Positions 1 to 9,249 of a stretch of 37,608 nt of DNA are shown piece after piece; the first letter of the stretch is position 1, and the number at the start of each line of letters is the position of its first letter. The position numbers were made by a program, and so were the translations under genes. The notes below the pieces were generated by a model that did not search any database, was not told where the DNA came from, and saw nothing but the letters and a program-made list of their open reading frames with translations. The DNA comes from Ferruginibacter sp. (GTDB lineage: Bacteria > Bacteroidota > Bacteroidia > Chitinophagales > Chitinophagaceae): NCBI GenBank assembly GCA_019638635.1, contig JAHBTM010000017.1:1-37608 (forward strand), in the 5' to 3' direction.

Positions 1-38
1 ACACGGAAAAAGTATACCTGGAAGTGAGTATATACAAA

Positions 39-62
39 AAGGCGCCGTAGTAACAGCGCCTT
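39..62 (-). terminator. Terminator of htpG
   Basis: A GC-rich stem (AAGGCGC pairing with GCGCCTT) with a 10-nt loop lies just beyond the htpG stop. On the minus strand it is followed by a short T run, as in an intrinsic terminator. It could also serve a plus-strand gene ending left of the window. Confidence 0.7.
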
Positions 63-80
63 AAAAATTTTAATTGTATG

Positions 81-1901
81 CTATGATGCAGGGTCCATCA
101 GTTCCACACTCCGGTTGATAAACTCCGTTAAGCGATTGCCTTGCAACAGACCTTGTGAAAGCAGTGCCAGATCGGCCAGGTTGTGTACCAGTTTTTCCTG
201 CACCGGTGCATCCTGCTGCGCGAGAATATTTTTATAAATCGGATGGTTTCCATTCACCGTTAACGAAACTTCATCAGGCATGTTGGCATACCATGAAGCC
301 ATACCACCACTTACCGCCGCCATATCTTTCATGCGGCGCATCCACTCAGGGCGTGTAGCTACTACCGGTGGTGCATCAACGCTTAATCCGCGCACATCCA
401 CCGTCATTTGTATTCCTTCCTGCTGACGCGTAAACAGTGTTTTCAACTTTTCGCATTCATCTCCTGATAACACACAATTGTTTTCTTCCGATTTATCGAT
501 GAGGTTATCGGTTATGTCTGCATCTACCCGTGTAAACTGAACACCTTCCCATTTCATTTCCATGTTGTTGATGAAGGCAGCATCTACCAGGGTTTCCATC
601 TTCACTACAGTATATCCTTTTGCCTGAGCCTGCTGTATATAGGCATCCTGTTGTACGGGCTGTGTGGTATACAGAATCACATGCTTTCCTTCTTTATTTT
701 TTTGCAAAGCTTCGGTGCGCTCTTTGTAAGCATCCAGTGTATAAAATGCGCCCTGCACATCCTGCATCACAAAGAACTTATTCGCCTTCTCCAGAAACTT
801 GTCATCCGTCATCATACCATACTTTACAAACAATCCAAGGCTTTCCCATTTTTCTTCAAAAGCCTTGCGATCGTTGTTGAACATTTCCTCGAGTTTGTCG
901 GCCACTTTTTTAGTGATATGCGCATTGATTTTACGCACATTCGGATCGCCCTGTAAATAACTACGGCTCACATTTAAAGGAATATCCGGTGAATCAATTA
1001 CGCCATGCAGCAACATCAGAAACTCCGGCACCACATCTTTTACTTCATCCGTCACAAATACCTGGTTGCTGTAGAGTTGAATTTTATCTTTCTGTATTTC
1101 GTACGATTGTTTGATTTTAGGAAAGTAGAGAATACCGGTTAGGTTGAATGGGTAATCTACATTCAGATGGATCCAGAACAACGGTGTTTCACCGGCCGGA
1201 TACAAGGATTTATAGAAGGATTCATAGTCTTCCGTTTTTAAATCTGCAGGCTTCTTTACCCAGGCAGGCTTGGTATCGTTGATTTGTTCATTTTCAAAAA
1301 AGATAGGTACCGGTAGGAACCGGCAGAATTTCTGTAATACTTCACGAACTCGGTGAGGTTCTAAAAATTCAAGACTCTCTTCATTTAAATGTAAAACCAC
1401 AGAGGTGCCACGGTCGGATTTGTCGGATGTGCTGATACTATAATCCGGGCTGCCGTCGCATGTCCACATAGCAGCAGGTGCTTCTTTAAAACTTTTCGAT
1501 ACCACCTCAACTTTTTCACTCACCATGAAGCCACTATAGAAACCCAATCCGAAATGGCCAATGATGTTGTTTTCATTCTGCCCTTTGTATTTAGCTAAAA
1601 ATTCTTCTGCTCCGCTAAACGCTACCTGATTAAGGTAACGATCCATTTCCTCTGCAGTCATCCCCACACCTCGGTCAGATATCGTAAGTGTTTTCGCTTC
1701 CTTATCTATCACCACGTCTATACGCAATTCACCCAATTCCTGTTTGCATTCTCCGATAGACGCCAGGGTTGAAATTTTCTGTGTGGCATCCACCGCATTG
1801 CTTACAAGTTCACGAATGAAAATATCATGCTCACTGTATAAAAACTTCTTGATAATCGGGAATATGTTTTCAGTACTTACCCGAATTTGTCCGGTTTGCA
1901 T
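81..1901 (-). CDS. htpG: Molecular chaperone HtpG (bacterial Hsp90)
   Basis: Cytosolic ATP-dependent chaperone of the Hsp90 family, which remodels client proteins as a dimer. The 606-residue length is normal for bacterial HtpG. The N-terminal GHKL ATPase domain is clear: the helix with ELVSNAVDA near residue 35 (Mg-binding Asn), DRGVGMT near 77 and GHFGLGFYSGF near 115. The middle domain follows, with the conserved catalytic-loop Arg region SRSYLQGDPNVRKI near 313, and then a divergent C-terminal dimerisation domain. The start MQTGQIRVSTENIF matches the usual HtpG N-terminus. It is monocistronic, with its own terminator downstream and a separate terminator ahead of it for the neighbouring gene. 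Identification is secure. Confidence 0.97.
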   Translation of the reverse strand: MQTGQIRVSTENIFPIIKKFLYSEHDIFIRELVSNAVDATQKISTLASIGECKQELGELRIDVVIDKEAKTLTISDRGVGMTAEEMDRYLNQVAFSGAEEFLAKYKGQNENNIIGHFGLGFYSGFMVSEKVEVVSKSFKEAPAAMWTCDGSPDYSISTSDKSDRGTSVVLHLNEESLEFLEPHRVREVLQKFCRFLPVPIFFENEQINDTKPAWVKKPADLKTEDYESFYKSLYPAGETPLFWIHLNVDYPFNLTGILYFPKIKQSYEIQKDKIQLYSNQVFVTDEVKDVVPEFLMLLHGVIDSPDIPLNVSRSYLQGDPNVRKINAHITKKVADKLEEMFNNDRKAFEEKWESLGLFVKYGMMTDDKFLEKANKFFVMQDVQGAFYTLDAYKERTEALQKNKEGKHVILYTTQPVQQDAYIQQAQAKGYTVVKMETLVDAAFINNMEMKWEGVQFTRVDADITDNLIDKSEENNCVLSGDECEKLKTLFTRQQEGIQMTVDVRGLSVDAPPVVATRPEWMRRMKDMAAVSGGMASWYANMPDEVSLTVNGNHPIYKNILAQQDAPVQEKLVHNLADLALLSQGLLQGNRLTEFINRSVELMDPAS

Positions 1902-1988
1902 ATGGCTTACTATTTTGTTGTCACTTACTCAAAATCAGTACCATCGTTGAATTTCTGAAAAAGTGTCATATCGGGATGACATAAAAAA

Positions 1989-2005
1989 AGGGGCTTTGCG
2001 CCCCT
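1989..2005 (-). terminator. Terminator downstream of the 2031-2369 gene
   Basis: AGGGGC / GCCCCT stem with a 5-nt loop. Read on the minus strand it ends in a run of seven T. It separates the small gene from htpG, so the two are probably not co-transcribed to any great degree. Confidence 0.8.
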
Positions 2006-2030
2006 GCATCTTACATATTATTTAAAGAGA

Positions 2031-2369
2031 TTAAAATTCTTCTCCTGTTTCCCGTTCCTGCACCTTAATTTGTTTGATGAAATCATCATATCCGTCGGGA
2101 TTGTTGCTATACGGGCCAAAAGTATCTATACTATAGCCAATAAGGCCATCATTCGCTTCAATCAAATATAAAATGGCGGAATCAGCCGGATCGCTCTGGC
2201 CTTCAAAACGATACGTTCGAATAATGGTTAAATCTTCCGGTTGATAATGTTTCTCGTTGCAGCAAGAGAAACCTTTATCTGTTAACCTGAATTCGTTATC
2301 CTGTCTTTTAACCCTTAATTTTTCCAATATGGAGGATAAGGTGGTGAGGTGTGGTATGGGACTTGTCAT
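2031..2369 (-). CDS. Small conserved Bacteroidota protein of unknown function
   Basis: A 112-residue soluble protein without signal peptide or membrane segment. The central stretch YRFEGQSDPADSAILYLIE, followed by a segment ending TFGPYSN, resembles a small family common in Bacteroidota whose members are about 100 residues long. Database members often carry the misleading name phosphoribosylpyrophosphate synthetase. The protein is far too short for that enzyme and has no PRPP-binding loop; the genuine prs gene lies near 34 kb in this window. Two adjacent cysteines (SCCNE) fall where the family often has a Cys. The family resemblance is from memory of such sequences and was not searched. Function unknown. 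Confidence 0.75.
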   Translation of the reverse strand: MTSPIPHLTTLSSILEKLRVKRQDNEFRLTDKGFSCCNEKHYQPEDLTIIRTYRFEGQSDPADSAILYLIEANDGLIGYSIDTFGPYSNNPDGYDDFIKQIKVQERETGEEF

Positions 2370-2479
2370 AGCTGATGATTTTATAACACCTATATTCCAA
2401 CTATAATGCCAAAATCTAGCGAATCTATGGAATATCAGAGGATGAGTGTGTTAAAAACTTTATCCGTTATACAATAAAA

Positions 2480-2502
2480 AACTGCCGGTGGTGCCGGCAG
2501 TT
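2480..2502 (-). terminator. Terminator of the lamin-tail T9SS gene
   Basis: Perfect 9-bp stem AACTGCCGG / CCGGCAGTT with loop TGGTG, flanked by A runs on one side and T runs on the other in minus-strand reading. It sits about 25 bp past the stop of the 2527-5022 gene. Confidence 0.85.
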
Positions 2503-2526
2503 CAAAAAAGTCAATCAAAAAACATC

Positions 2527-5022
2527 TTACTGAATAATCAGAATTTGTTTTTCATATCTGAATCTCGGGTTGATGATTTGCATAGTATATGCACCCGGTC
2601 CGAGAACCGCAGGCACTACAAAACGATCATCAATAAAATCAAGTTGAACAATGATATCCCGCTGGAATGCTACTTGTCCGAGGCTGTTGATCAGTCTCAC
2701 TGAATAATGACCCGGTGTCATATTGGTCAGCGAATAATGCAACACATTTCCTCTTTTAACCGGTACGCCGTAAATCACCACGCCAGGAGGTAAAGGACTG
2801 GTTGTAAATGAACGTTCCTCCCCATAGGTTGCAATTCCGCTGCTGATTGTGTACGCACGGAAATAGTAACGAGTGTTCTGAACCAGATTATCGGGTGTAG
2901 ATGAGAAGGCCCCGGTAATTGTATTTAGATTGGTTGAAGGCACCCTGGTGCCGGTTCCTAAAATAAAGTTTGGAATAGAACTGTATTCAATGCCGTAAGA
3001 AGTAACGGGGCTACAACCCTGACCGGTAATTTGACCTGACAGCACGGCTTCATGGTGACTGATAACAAGAGAGTCAGTAGTAGCTACCTGTGCACCAGTA
3101 GCATCGCCGGTTCCGGTAACGGGCACATTGTATGCACCGGTAAATCCGCCTCCGGTTACAGGAATGTTCCCACTGAATGATCCTGAGGTTTCAGGAGTAA
3201 AATTCACATAAACATCTCCGTTAAATGCACCCGCTGTTGGGGTGAAAGAAACCGTAGCGGTAAACGGACCCGCAGCATTATCTGCAAATGTGAATCCATC
3301 TAAAGGACCTACAGTAATATCTGCAGCCGTTAAATTGCTGCCCGTGAGCGTAAATACATTGGGGCCTGAAGTAGTGTTCACACAAACTGCACCGAAATCA
3401 GCTAAAGTAGTATGCGAAAAACCGGGTGGTGGTGGTGCCGCTGTAGTAAACGAACGCTCTAATCCGTATCCGGTTCCACCGGCGTTGGTAGCAAATGCTT
3501 TATAATAATATGTGGTAGATGGCGCTAAACCATTGATGGGTGCTGAAAAATCTCCACCGGAAAGGTTGGTGGCATTTACAACTGTTCCGGTAGTAAATCC
3601 TGCTGTTGTGCTGTATTCAAATCCATAGGTTGTTACGGAAGAACATCCGTTAGAATTGATGGTGCCGGCAACCACTGCAGAATTGGTGGTGATACTGCTT
3701 GCGCCACCGGTAGTTAAGCCGGGTACATTATTCACTCCCGCTCCGGATGCTGCTACCAGTACCGGTGTAGCAATTCCTCCTCCAGTGATGCTGATATTGC
3801 CAGAATATGACTGAACAGCCGTGGGAACAAAATTCACATGTACGGTTTGATTGAATGTGCCACCCGGTTGTGCGATATTTAATGTACCTACAAAAGGACC
3901 CGCAGAAGTAGTAGCAAAAGTATACCCATCGAGTGGACCAACCGTTACATCAGCTGTAGTGAGATTGGTTCCTGAGATATCAAAAGTTACCGGTCCAGAA
4001 GTTTGATTAATGCAAACATCACCGAATGCGGTTAACGAACCTGCAGAAATATTAGGCGTTCCTGCAGCAATACCTGTACCATTTAATGTTACTATAACCG
4101 CCGTAGCAACACCGCCGCCGGTAATAGCCGCCGTTCCGCTAATAGCCCCGGTAGATTGCGGGGTGAAACGCACATACACGGTGGTAGAGGCCAACGTACC
4201 TGAGTTGTAGGCTACGGTAGCTGTTGAACTCCAGTTTGTGTTGTCAGAAGACACTTGAAAATCTGTTGAAGATGCGGTAATCGTTATGTTTCCGGGTGCC
4301 CCGGTTAAATCTGTTCCGGTAAGATCAAAAGTTTGTGCTGCCGAGTTGGTACCTACTGTAACATTTCCAAAGCTCAGGCTTACTGGCGTAGCAGTGAGTT
4401 GAGGATCAGGGGGTACAGCACTACAAGTATTTGCCGCCGTTGCACTGTTTCGGGGTGCTACCGGTTCTACGGTAAAATCAGAGCTATTGTCGTTGGTATC
4501 GGTGCAGCCATTATTGATACGGATAGCAGAATTTGTAGTACTGATAGTGGCAGTGGGTGATGTTTCCGAGCAATTAGCGGAACCGTAACCCACCAAATCA
4601 ATCATAAGCGGATCAGGACATCCCCCTACGGCGGTTGTTCCATTCACCAATGCTACTTTTCCACTGGCTGCTGCCATAGCGATAGAAGGGGTAGATACTG
4701 CATCCGGAGTAGGTAAAGCACCACCATTGGTACCGATGGTACTCATTTGAATGAGGTAATAACCACCCGGGGGAATCACATCTGCCGGCAATGCAAATAC
4801 ACCGGTCCAGGTAGATGTATTGGTTGCCGATGCATATTGAACAGACAATCCGTTTAGTGATTGCGGTGTAGAAGAAATATTATGCAATTCAACAAAATCG
4901 GCATTATACGTTGCCCCGGCATTACCACCCGCGCCATATACCTGGCTAATAACCAGTGTAGTGGATTGCGCGCTGGCAAAGTAGCCTGTGAGCATCAATA
5001 AAAATGTAAAAATCTTTCTCAT
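2527..5022 (-). CDS. Secreted lamin-tail / FN3 multidomain protein with T9SS-type C-terminus
   Basis: An 831-residue exported protein. ATG 5022 is chosen because MRKIFTFLLMLTGYFASAQ is a clean signal peptide; the longer frame adds 17 unlikely residues that overlap the upstream hairpin. After the signal peptide come a lamin-tail-like domain (LVISQVYGAGGNAGATYNAD, a pattern typical of secreted nuclease-associated lamin tail domains), then alternating Ig-like choice-of-anchor repeats (CINQTSGPVTFDISGTNLT and CVNTTSGPNVFTLTGSNLT are near copies) and FN3-like repeats (YGFEYSTT, YGIEYSSI). The last 85 or so residues resemble a type-A T9SS sorting domain (NSLGQVAF, ending in KQILIIQ). It is third behind the TonB receptor and the DUF5689 lipoprotein. 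It is probably cell-surface attached or released, and could bind substrate or be structural. No catalytic motif was recognised. Confidence 0.85.
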   Translation of the reverse strand: MRKIFTFLLMLTGYFASAQSTTLVISQVYGAGGNAGATYNADFVELHNISSTPQSLNGLSVQYASATNTSTWTGVFALPADVIPPGGYYLIQMSTIGTNGGALPTPDAVSTPSIAMAAASGKVALVNGTTAVGGCPDPLMIDLVGYGSANCSETSPTATISTTNSAIRINNGCTDTNDNSSDFTVEPVAPRNSATAANTCSAVPPDPQLTATPVSLSFGNVTVGTNSAAQTFDLTGTDLTGAPGNITITASSTDFQVSSDNTNWSSTATVAYNSGTLASTTVYVRFTPQSTGAISGTAAITGGGVATAVIVTLNGTGIAAGTPNISAGSLTAFGDVCINQTSGPVTFDISGTNLTTADVTVGPLDGYTFATTSAGPFVGTLNIAQPGGTFNQTVHVNFVPTAVQSYSGNISITGGGIATPVLVAASGAGVNNVPGLTTGGASSITTNSAVVAGTINSNGCSSVTTYGFEYSTTAGFTTGTVVNATNLSGGDFSAPINGLAPSTTYYYKAFATNAGGTGYGLERSFTTAAPPPPGFSHTTLADFGAVCVNTTSGPNVFTLTGSNLTAADITVGPLDGFTFADNAAGPFTATVSFTPTAGAFNGDVYVNFTPETSGSFSGNIPVTGGGFTGAYNVPVTGTGDATGAQVATTDSLVISHHEAVLSGQITGQGCSPVTSYGIEYSSIPNFILGTGTRVPSTNLNTITGAFSSTPDNLVQNTRYYFRAYTISSGIATYGEERSFTTSPLPPGVVIYGVPVKRGNVLHYSLTNMTPGHYSVRLINSLGQVAFQRDIIVQLDFIDDRFVVPAVLGPGAYTMQIINPRFRYEKQILIIQ

Positions 5023-5052
5023 AAAGAATGTTTGTAAAGGTGTCGTTTTAAG

Positions 5053-5090
5053 CATAAAGAGCCATCCTTTCAACCGGGTGGCTCTTTATG
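5053..5090 (-). terminator. Hairpin between the DUF5689 and lamin-tail genes
   Basis: Perfect 12-bp inverted repeat (CATAAAGAGCCA / TGGCTCTTTATG) that can extend to about 15 bp with a G-U pair. It lies in the 90-bp gap between two same-strand genes. There is no long T run after it, so it may act as a partial terminator or mRNA-processing hairpin that sets different levels for the two genes. Confidence 0.65.
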
Positions 5091-5112
5091 TTATATATCT
5101 TTCAGCAACATA

Positions 5113-6501
5113 TTAGTTACCGGTAATTTTTATATTATCGATCTGCCAGGTAGATGTTTTATCATTCGCAGAACCCGTAGGATCAGAACCTTCGTAACGG
5201 AAAGCTACATACACGGTTCCGGTAAATCCGCTTAAATCAATTTCACCTGAATTGGTAAAGCTGGAAGGGAATGAGGTAACCGTACCGGGAGATAACGTTG
5301 CCTGTGAGGTTACATCCGTCCAGGTAACACTGGCTGCCCACGGATCGCCGGCACCTGTATAGTTGGTGGATACGAGAATCTTCAATGCCGCAGCGGTAGA
5401 ACCACCGGTGCCGATAAACCCTTGCTTGGTATCGAAACTCAATTTCTCGTTGGCCGTAGCATCAAGGTTCACGCCTTTGGTCACCAACCAGGAAAGCACG
5501 ATGGGTTCATTGCTGGAGAACGCAGATAATTCAGCATATAAATTACTGTTGAATGTTCTTGCAGAATAGGTACGACCACCCACTTCAGCCAGATTTTTCC
5601 AATCAGCAATGTTAACTGGTGACAATGCCGTTTGTCCTTCAAAATTCTCCCACAACAACGAACCCGGAGGAGGTGCCGAACCACAACGAGGTTGATAGAA
5701 CATCACATCGTTTGTATCACGGATTACCAACTGACGGGTAGAACCGAATACAGTGTAAATGCTCACGATATCACCCATTCCATTCGGTACATTCAGGGCA
5801 GAGAAATTTGAATAAGCGCTGGTACGCACAATCAGGGTTGTGTTATCGCATCCCTTAATGTTTAAGTTGGTAGTACGGCGATAAACAGAAGTATCAGAAT
5901 ACGTTTTACCGGTATCTGCAACCACAAATTCATATTCCTTTAACTTGATCAACGCATTGATGTAACGGTTTTGGAAATTGGTACCCAAATCAGCATATGT
6001 AACTTCCATCGGAATTACCGGATTATTGATTGAACCACCGATTACATAGCGGTTAATCATAGCCGAAGGAATACCCTCTAATGAAGGAACCCCACCCACA
6101 ACCGCTCTTGAACCAAGAATCATGTTGCCATTATCATCGCTGATGTATAAACCGTTGCACTTGATGTACACGCGGCGACCCACCGGATATGTAGTGTAAA
6201 GGTTCGTTGCATTCAGTAATACCTGAATGGCTCCGGTGGTATCCTGAATAAACAATTGCTTATAAAAATTACCGCTTTTATCATTCGCCGTTACGATGCC
6301 GGATATTACGATATCCTGCGTAATGGGTGTGAAAGCACCTGACCCGGTATGGAGTGCCTTTAAATTAGCGATGGTTGTGTTTGCTGTGATGTTCGGATCG
6401 GATGGCCCCGGTGGTTCATCAAATGTTTTTTTACATGCACTGAACGTACCGACTAAGGCTATAAGTGCCACAGCTGAAAGTAATCTTGAAACCTTGTTCA
6501 T
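5113..6501 (-). CDS. DUF5689 and choice-of-anchor-J surface lipoprotein
   Basis: A 462-residue lipoprotein. Its N-terminus has a hydrophobic signal and lipobox with the lipid-modified Cys at residue 23 (TFSACKKTFDE); the charged residues after the Cys could serve as a Bacteroidota surface-export signal. Residues about 35-275 look like DUF5689, an OB-fold-like domain found in secreted Bacteroidota proteins (IANLKALH, ITQDIVISGIVTANDKSGNF, FIQDTTGAIQVLL). From about 285 to the end is a choice-of-anchor-J type beta-sandwich (LLWENFEG at its start, STWQIDNIKITG at its end). It is 37 bp behind the TonB receptor in the slot usually held by SusD, so I infer it is the surface partner of that receptor. 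Ligand unknown; nucleic acid or a phosphate ester is an inference from context. Confidence 0.85.
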   Translation of the reverse strand: MNKVSRLLSAVALIALVGTFSACKKTFDEPPGPSDPNITANTTIANLKALHTGSGAFTPITQDIVISGIVTANDKSGNFYKQLFIQDTTGAIQVLLNATNLYTTYPVGRRVYIKCNGLYISDDNGNMILGSRAVVGGVPSLEGIPSAMINRYVIGGSINNPVIPMEVTYADLGTNFQNRYINALIKLKEYEFVVADTGKTYSDTSVYRRTTNLNIKGCDNTTLIVRTSAYSNFSALNVPNGMGDIVSIYTVFGSTRQLVIRDTNDVMFYQPRCGSAPPPGSLLWENFEGQTALSPVNIADWKNLAEVGGRTYSARTFNSNLYAELSAFSSNEPIVLSWLVTKGVNLDATANEKLSFDTKQGFIGTGGSTAAALKILVSTNYTGAGDPWAASVTWTDVTSQATLSPGTVTSFPSSFTNSGEIDLSGFTGTVYVAFRYEGSDPTGSANDKTSTWQIDNIKITGN

Positions 6502-6538
6502 TTTCTATTTTTTAAAAAGTTTGTATTCTGTTGTTTAA

Positions 6539-9112
6539 TTAGAACCTTAAGCCGATACTGGCAAAAAAGTTGATTCCGTATGCATAAAACCTGCGGGGAG
6601 GGAAACGTTCTGTATCCTTCCCGGTAAAGTCGAAACGCAATTGCTCAAACCCACCGGAAACCACTTCCTGATTGTTCAGGATATTATTCACTCCCAACGT
6701 AAATACCAGGTAATTCCTTGTCTTCAATCCTTTGATATTACGGTTAAGCATATACGAATAACCTGCAAAGGCATCTAAAGTAAACTGATTTTCGAGTTGT
6801 TCCTGATCCACAATTTTATTCCACAATTCAGAACCCGGCTCTAAACCACTGGTAACTGTTTCCGATCTGCGCAGCGGATTGAAATCAAGGTACATATGCC
6901 TGAAGTAATTCAGGTTCATGTTAAACCACCAGAATTTGGGTGAATTGTACGCAAAACCAATCGTGTAGGCCTCCTGCGGCGTAGGCACATAATAATTATT
7001 AGAATAAATGATGGTGTTACGTGCCAACAATTCTGCGCTATTATCCACCGTAATAGAACCACGCTGGCGGGAGATGAAGCGGTAACGGCCAACAGATGCG
7101 GCGGCTGTCAGACTCAACCCTTTATATACTTTTGCCTCTGCACCAAATTCAATACCGAAATGGTCTTTGTCGATGTTGCTGATGGCATAGTTGGTGAAGT
7201 TCTGATATTCATCGTTATAGAAAGTTAACACGTTCATCTGATCTTCAAAACGGGTATAGAAACCGGTTAACCTCAGTTTTACGGAAGGCGCATTCATTAC
7301 GTACCCTCCTTCAATGGTAGATATTTTTTCGCTGGTGATATCTTCCTGCATGAAATCGCGGGTACGCGGTGCGAGATAAGCGTTATCGAAGAATGGTGCA
7401 CGTGTCTGGTATCCTGCATTTGCAAAGATGTAGTTACGTCCGTCAATTTTATAGGTTGCTCCACCTTTCACTCCATAATTGTAAAAATCGTTGTATTTCG
7501 ATTTACCGAAAGAGTTATTCGGGAACAAACCGGTACGCACATTGCCTACTCTCCAGAAACGGGTGTAGGTATGTTCAGCTGCCAGGAAGAAATCAACCTT
7601 TCTCAATTTGATGTTGGTTTGAACGAAAGCACTGGCTTTGCGGATATTGATATCATAGTTGTATCCCACTTTATCCCCTTCGCGCACAATGCGGTTTGGA
7701 CGATTCAGGTCGTTTTGATTGGCTGTGTTATTGGTTGGATAATCACGTTCTGCGAACTGGTTGATATCTACATAGAAATCACCGCCCAACAAATCTTCTA
7801 CTATTTTGTAGTAATGATTTCTCTGATACTGATAGGTAAATCCGGCAGTTAAATCAATATTGGATTTTAACGCTGTGTTCAATACAGTATTGAAGTTTGC
7901 TTTAGTAATACCGATAACCCTTTCTTCCAAGATGTAGTGTGAACGGCGGCCATACAAATCATTGCCCTGGATACCATCCGCATTTTTAAAGGTTTCCCAG
8001 GAAGAGAGGTTTACATTATATATATTATCCCAATTGATTTGGCGCTTGTTCACGTCATTCCTCAGTTCATTGTACACCTGCTCCTTAAAAATCGGGTCTA
8101 ACTGCCAACTGGGCAGGTAACGGTAATAATCCGGGCGTGGATCCGGAGCGTTATACCAATCTAAACCGGTTGTACTTCTGTAACCTTTACTGAATGATGC
8201 TGAGGTAAACAATTGCATTTTATCCGTAATCTTCCAGTCGTGTGATAAAATCCCCATGGGTTGGAATGAACGTGCCACACTTGAATTGCGCTTTCTCCCG
8301 TTCTGATACCCCCAATACGGATTATAATAATTATCCCCGGCTATATCCAGCATTTCACGTACCGATGCTCCCTGACGGCCATTTTCGGTTGGAGTGGCAA
8401 ATGCTACGAAAGATAAGAGGTGCTTATCGTTGATGCGCTTGTCTACGCCTGCAAATAAAGACCATCCATCATAGTACGTTCCTTCGGTATAACCTTCTTC
8501 AGCCCAACGGCGAGAGCCTGAGATGGTAAATGCCCAACCTTTCTTATTCAGTCCGGTAGAATGGCTGGCCATAAGCCTGTGGTTATAATTTCGGTTAGAA
8601 ACTGCGTAGTTAAAACTGGTTTGCTGACGCTGATAAGACGCCCGGGTGTCGATGTAGGTGAGTCCGCCAAAATCGCCAAATGCATATGGTGTGTTTCGTA
8701 AGCCGTGAGACACGTCGCGGTTACGCAATACATCATTTAAACCACCCCACTGGCCATATGGCGTAAAGCCGTTGTCGAGGTTTTCCATCGGAATACCATT
8801 CATATATGTAGAAAACATATCGGCATCATATCCTCTGATACGAAAACGAACCGCGTTGAATTTAAACGTAGCGGCATTTAAAAACGGGTCTCTGCCCGCA
8901 CTTAATAAAGAAGATACATTTTGTGCACTCCCATCCTGACCGTCGTTCTCGTCTAAAGAAATCACAGGAATGTTGTCTGTTAATTCATCTGCCCTTATTT
9001 GATTGATCAGAGAGTCGTTCGACGCCTTCACAGGATCAACCTGCGCCATGGCACTTCCGGAAACCAAACTCAAAACCAAAGCAGCTTTTAGTTTTGTAAA
9101 CCTACCCAGCAT
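6539..9112 (-). CDS. TonB-dependent outer-membrane receptor
   Basis: An 857-residue outer-membrane transporter. Signal peptide with cleavage after SAMAQ; a possible TonB box IPVISLDE near residue 50; a plug domain (FRIRGYDADMFSTYMNG near 92); then a long beta-barrel rich in alternating aromatic strands and ending in the terminal Phe typical of outer-membrane barrels (FASIGLRF). It lacks the carboxypeptidase-regulatory-like domain that many SusC proteins carry before the plug. The neighbours are a DUF5689 lipoprotein and a lamin-tail protein instead of SusD. With the divergent secreted EEP-family enzyme the locus suggests uptake of a breakdown product of extracellular nucleic acid or phosphoester. 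The transporter family is certain, the substrate is not. Confidence 0.93.
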   Translation of the reverse strand: MLGRFTKLKAALVLSLVSGSAMAQVDPVKASNDSLINQIRADELTDNIPVISLDENDGQDGSAQNVSSLLSAGRDPFLNAATFKFNAVRFRIRGYDADMFSTYMNGIPMENLDNGFTPYGQWGGLNDVLRNRDVSHGLRNTPYAFGDFGGLTYIDTRASYQRQQTSFNYAVSNRNYNHRLMASHSTGLNKKGWAFTISGSRRWAEEGYTEGTYYDGWSLFAGVDKRINDKHLLSFVAFATPTENGRQGASVREMLDIAGDNYYNPYWGYQNGRKRNSSVARSFQPMGILSHDWKITDKMQLFTSASFSKGYRSTTGLDWYNAPDPRPDYYRYLPSWQLDPIFKEQVYNELRNDVNKRQINWDNIYNVNLSSWETFKNADGIQGNDLYGRRSHYILEERVIGITKANFNTVLNTALKSNIDLTAGFTYQYQRNHYYKIVEDLLGGDFYVDINQFAERDYPTNNTANQNDLNRPNRIVREGDKVGYNYDINIRKASAFVQTNIKLRKVDFFLAAEHTYTRFWRVGNVRTGLFPNNSFGKSKYNDFYNYGVKGGATYKIDGRNYIFANAGYQTRAPFFDNAYLAPRTRDFMQEDITSEKISTIEGGYVMNAPSVKLRLTGFYTRFEDQMNVLTFYNDEYQNFTNYAISNIDKDHFGIEFGAEAKVYKGLSLTAAASVGRYRFISRQRGSITVDNSAELLARNTIIYSNNYYVPTPQEAYTIGFAYNSPKFWWFNMNLNYFRHMYLDFNPLRRSETVTSGLEPGSELWNKIVDQEQLENQFTLDAFAGYSYMLNRNIKGLKTRNYLVFTLGVNNILNNQEVVSGGFEQLRFDFTGKDTERFPPRRFYAYGINFFASIGLRF

Positions 9113-9130
9113 AAGAAATATTTAAGTTGG

Positions 9131-9138
9131 CAAAGCTA
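9131..9138 (-). promoter_or_regulatory. Putative -7 element for the TonB receptor operon
   Basis: On the minus strand this reads TAGCTTTG, a full match to the Bacteroidota -7 consensus TAnnTTTG. About 21 bp upstream is TTTAG, a weak -33 candidate. The implied leader before ATG 9112 would be only about 12 nt. Confidence 0.5.
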
Positions 9139-9225
9139 ACATTATACAATGAATATTAACTAAATTTATTTAAAATTAATAGACGCTTCATATACCGGAA
9201 ATGATGCAGGAGGTTGAATAATAAT

Positions 9226-9233
9226 TACCTTTG
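9226..9233 (+). promoter_or_regulatory. Putative -7 element for the EEP-family gene
   Basis: TACCTTTG is a full match to TAnnTTTG, 16 bp ahead of ATG 9250. No convincing -33 element is seen. Its position supports starting the gene at 9250, since the longer frame from 9214 would contain the promoter. Confidence 0.5.
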
Positions 9234-9249
9234 GTCTCATTTTTTTATT

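Noticed and set aside
1-38. Possible 3' end of a plus-strand gene at the left edge
   Set aside because: Three frames end within 70 bases and none gives recognisable residues in so short a piece.
3280-3960. Repeated DNA segments that could suggest a mobile or CRISPR-like repeat
   Set aside because: The copies are diverged and in frame, and encode repeated choice-of-anchor/FN3 domains of one protein.
3242-4560. Several plus-strand open frames opposite the lamin-tail gene
   Set aside because: They are antisense shadows of a low-complexity Gly/Thr/Ala-rich coding region and have no signal or domain.
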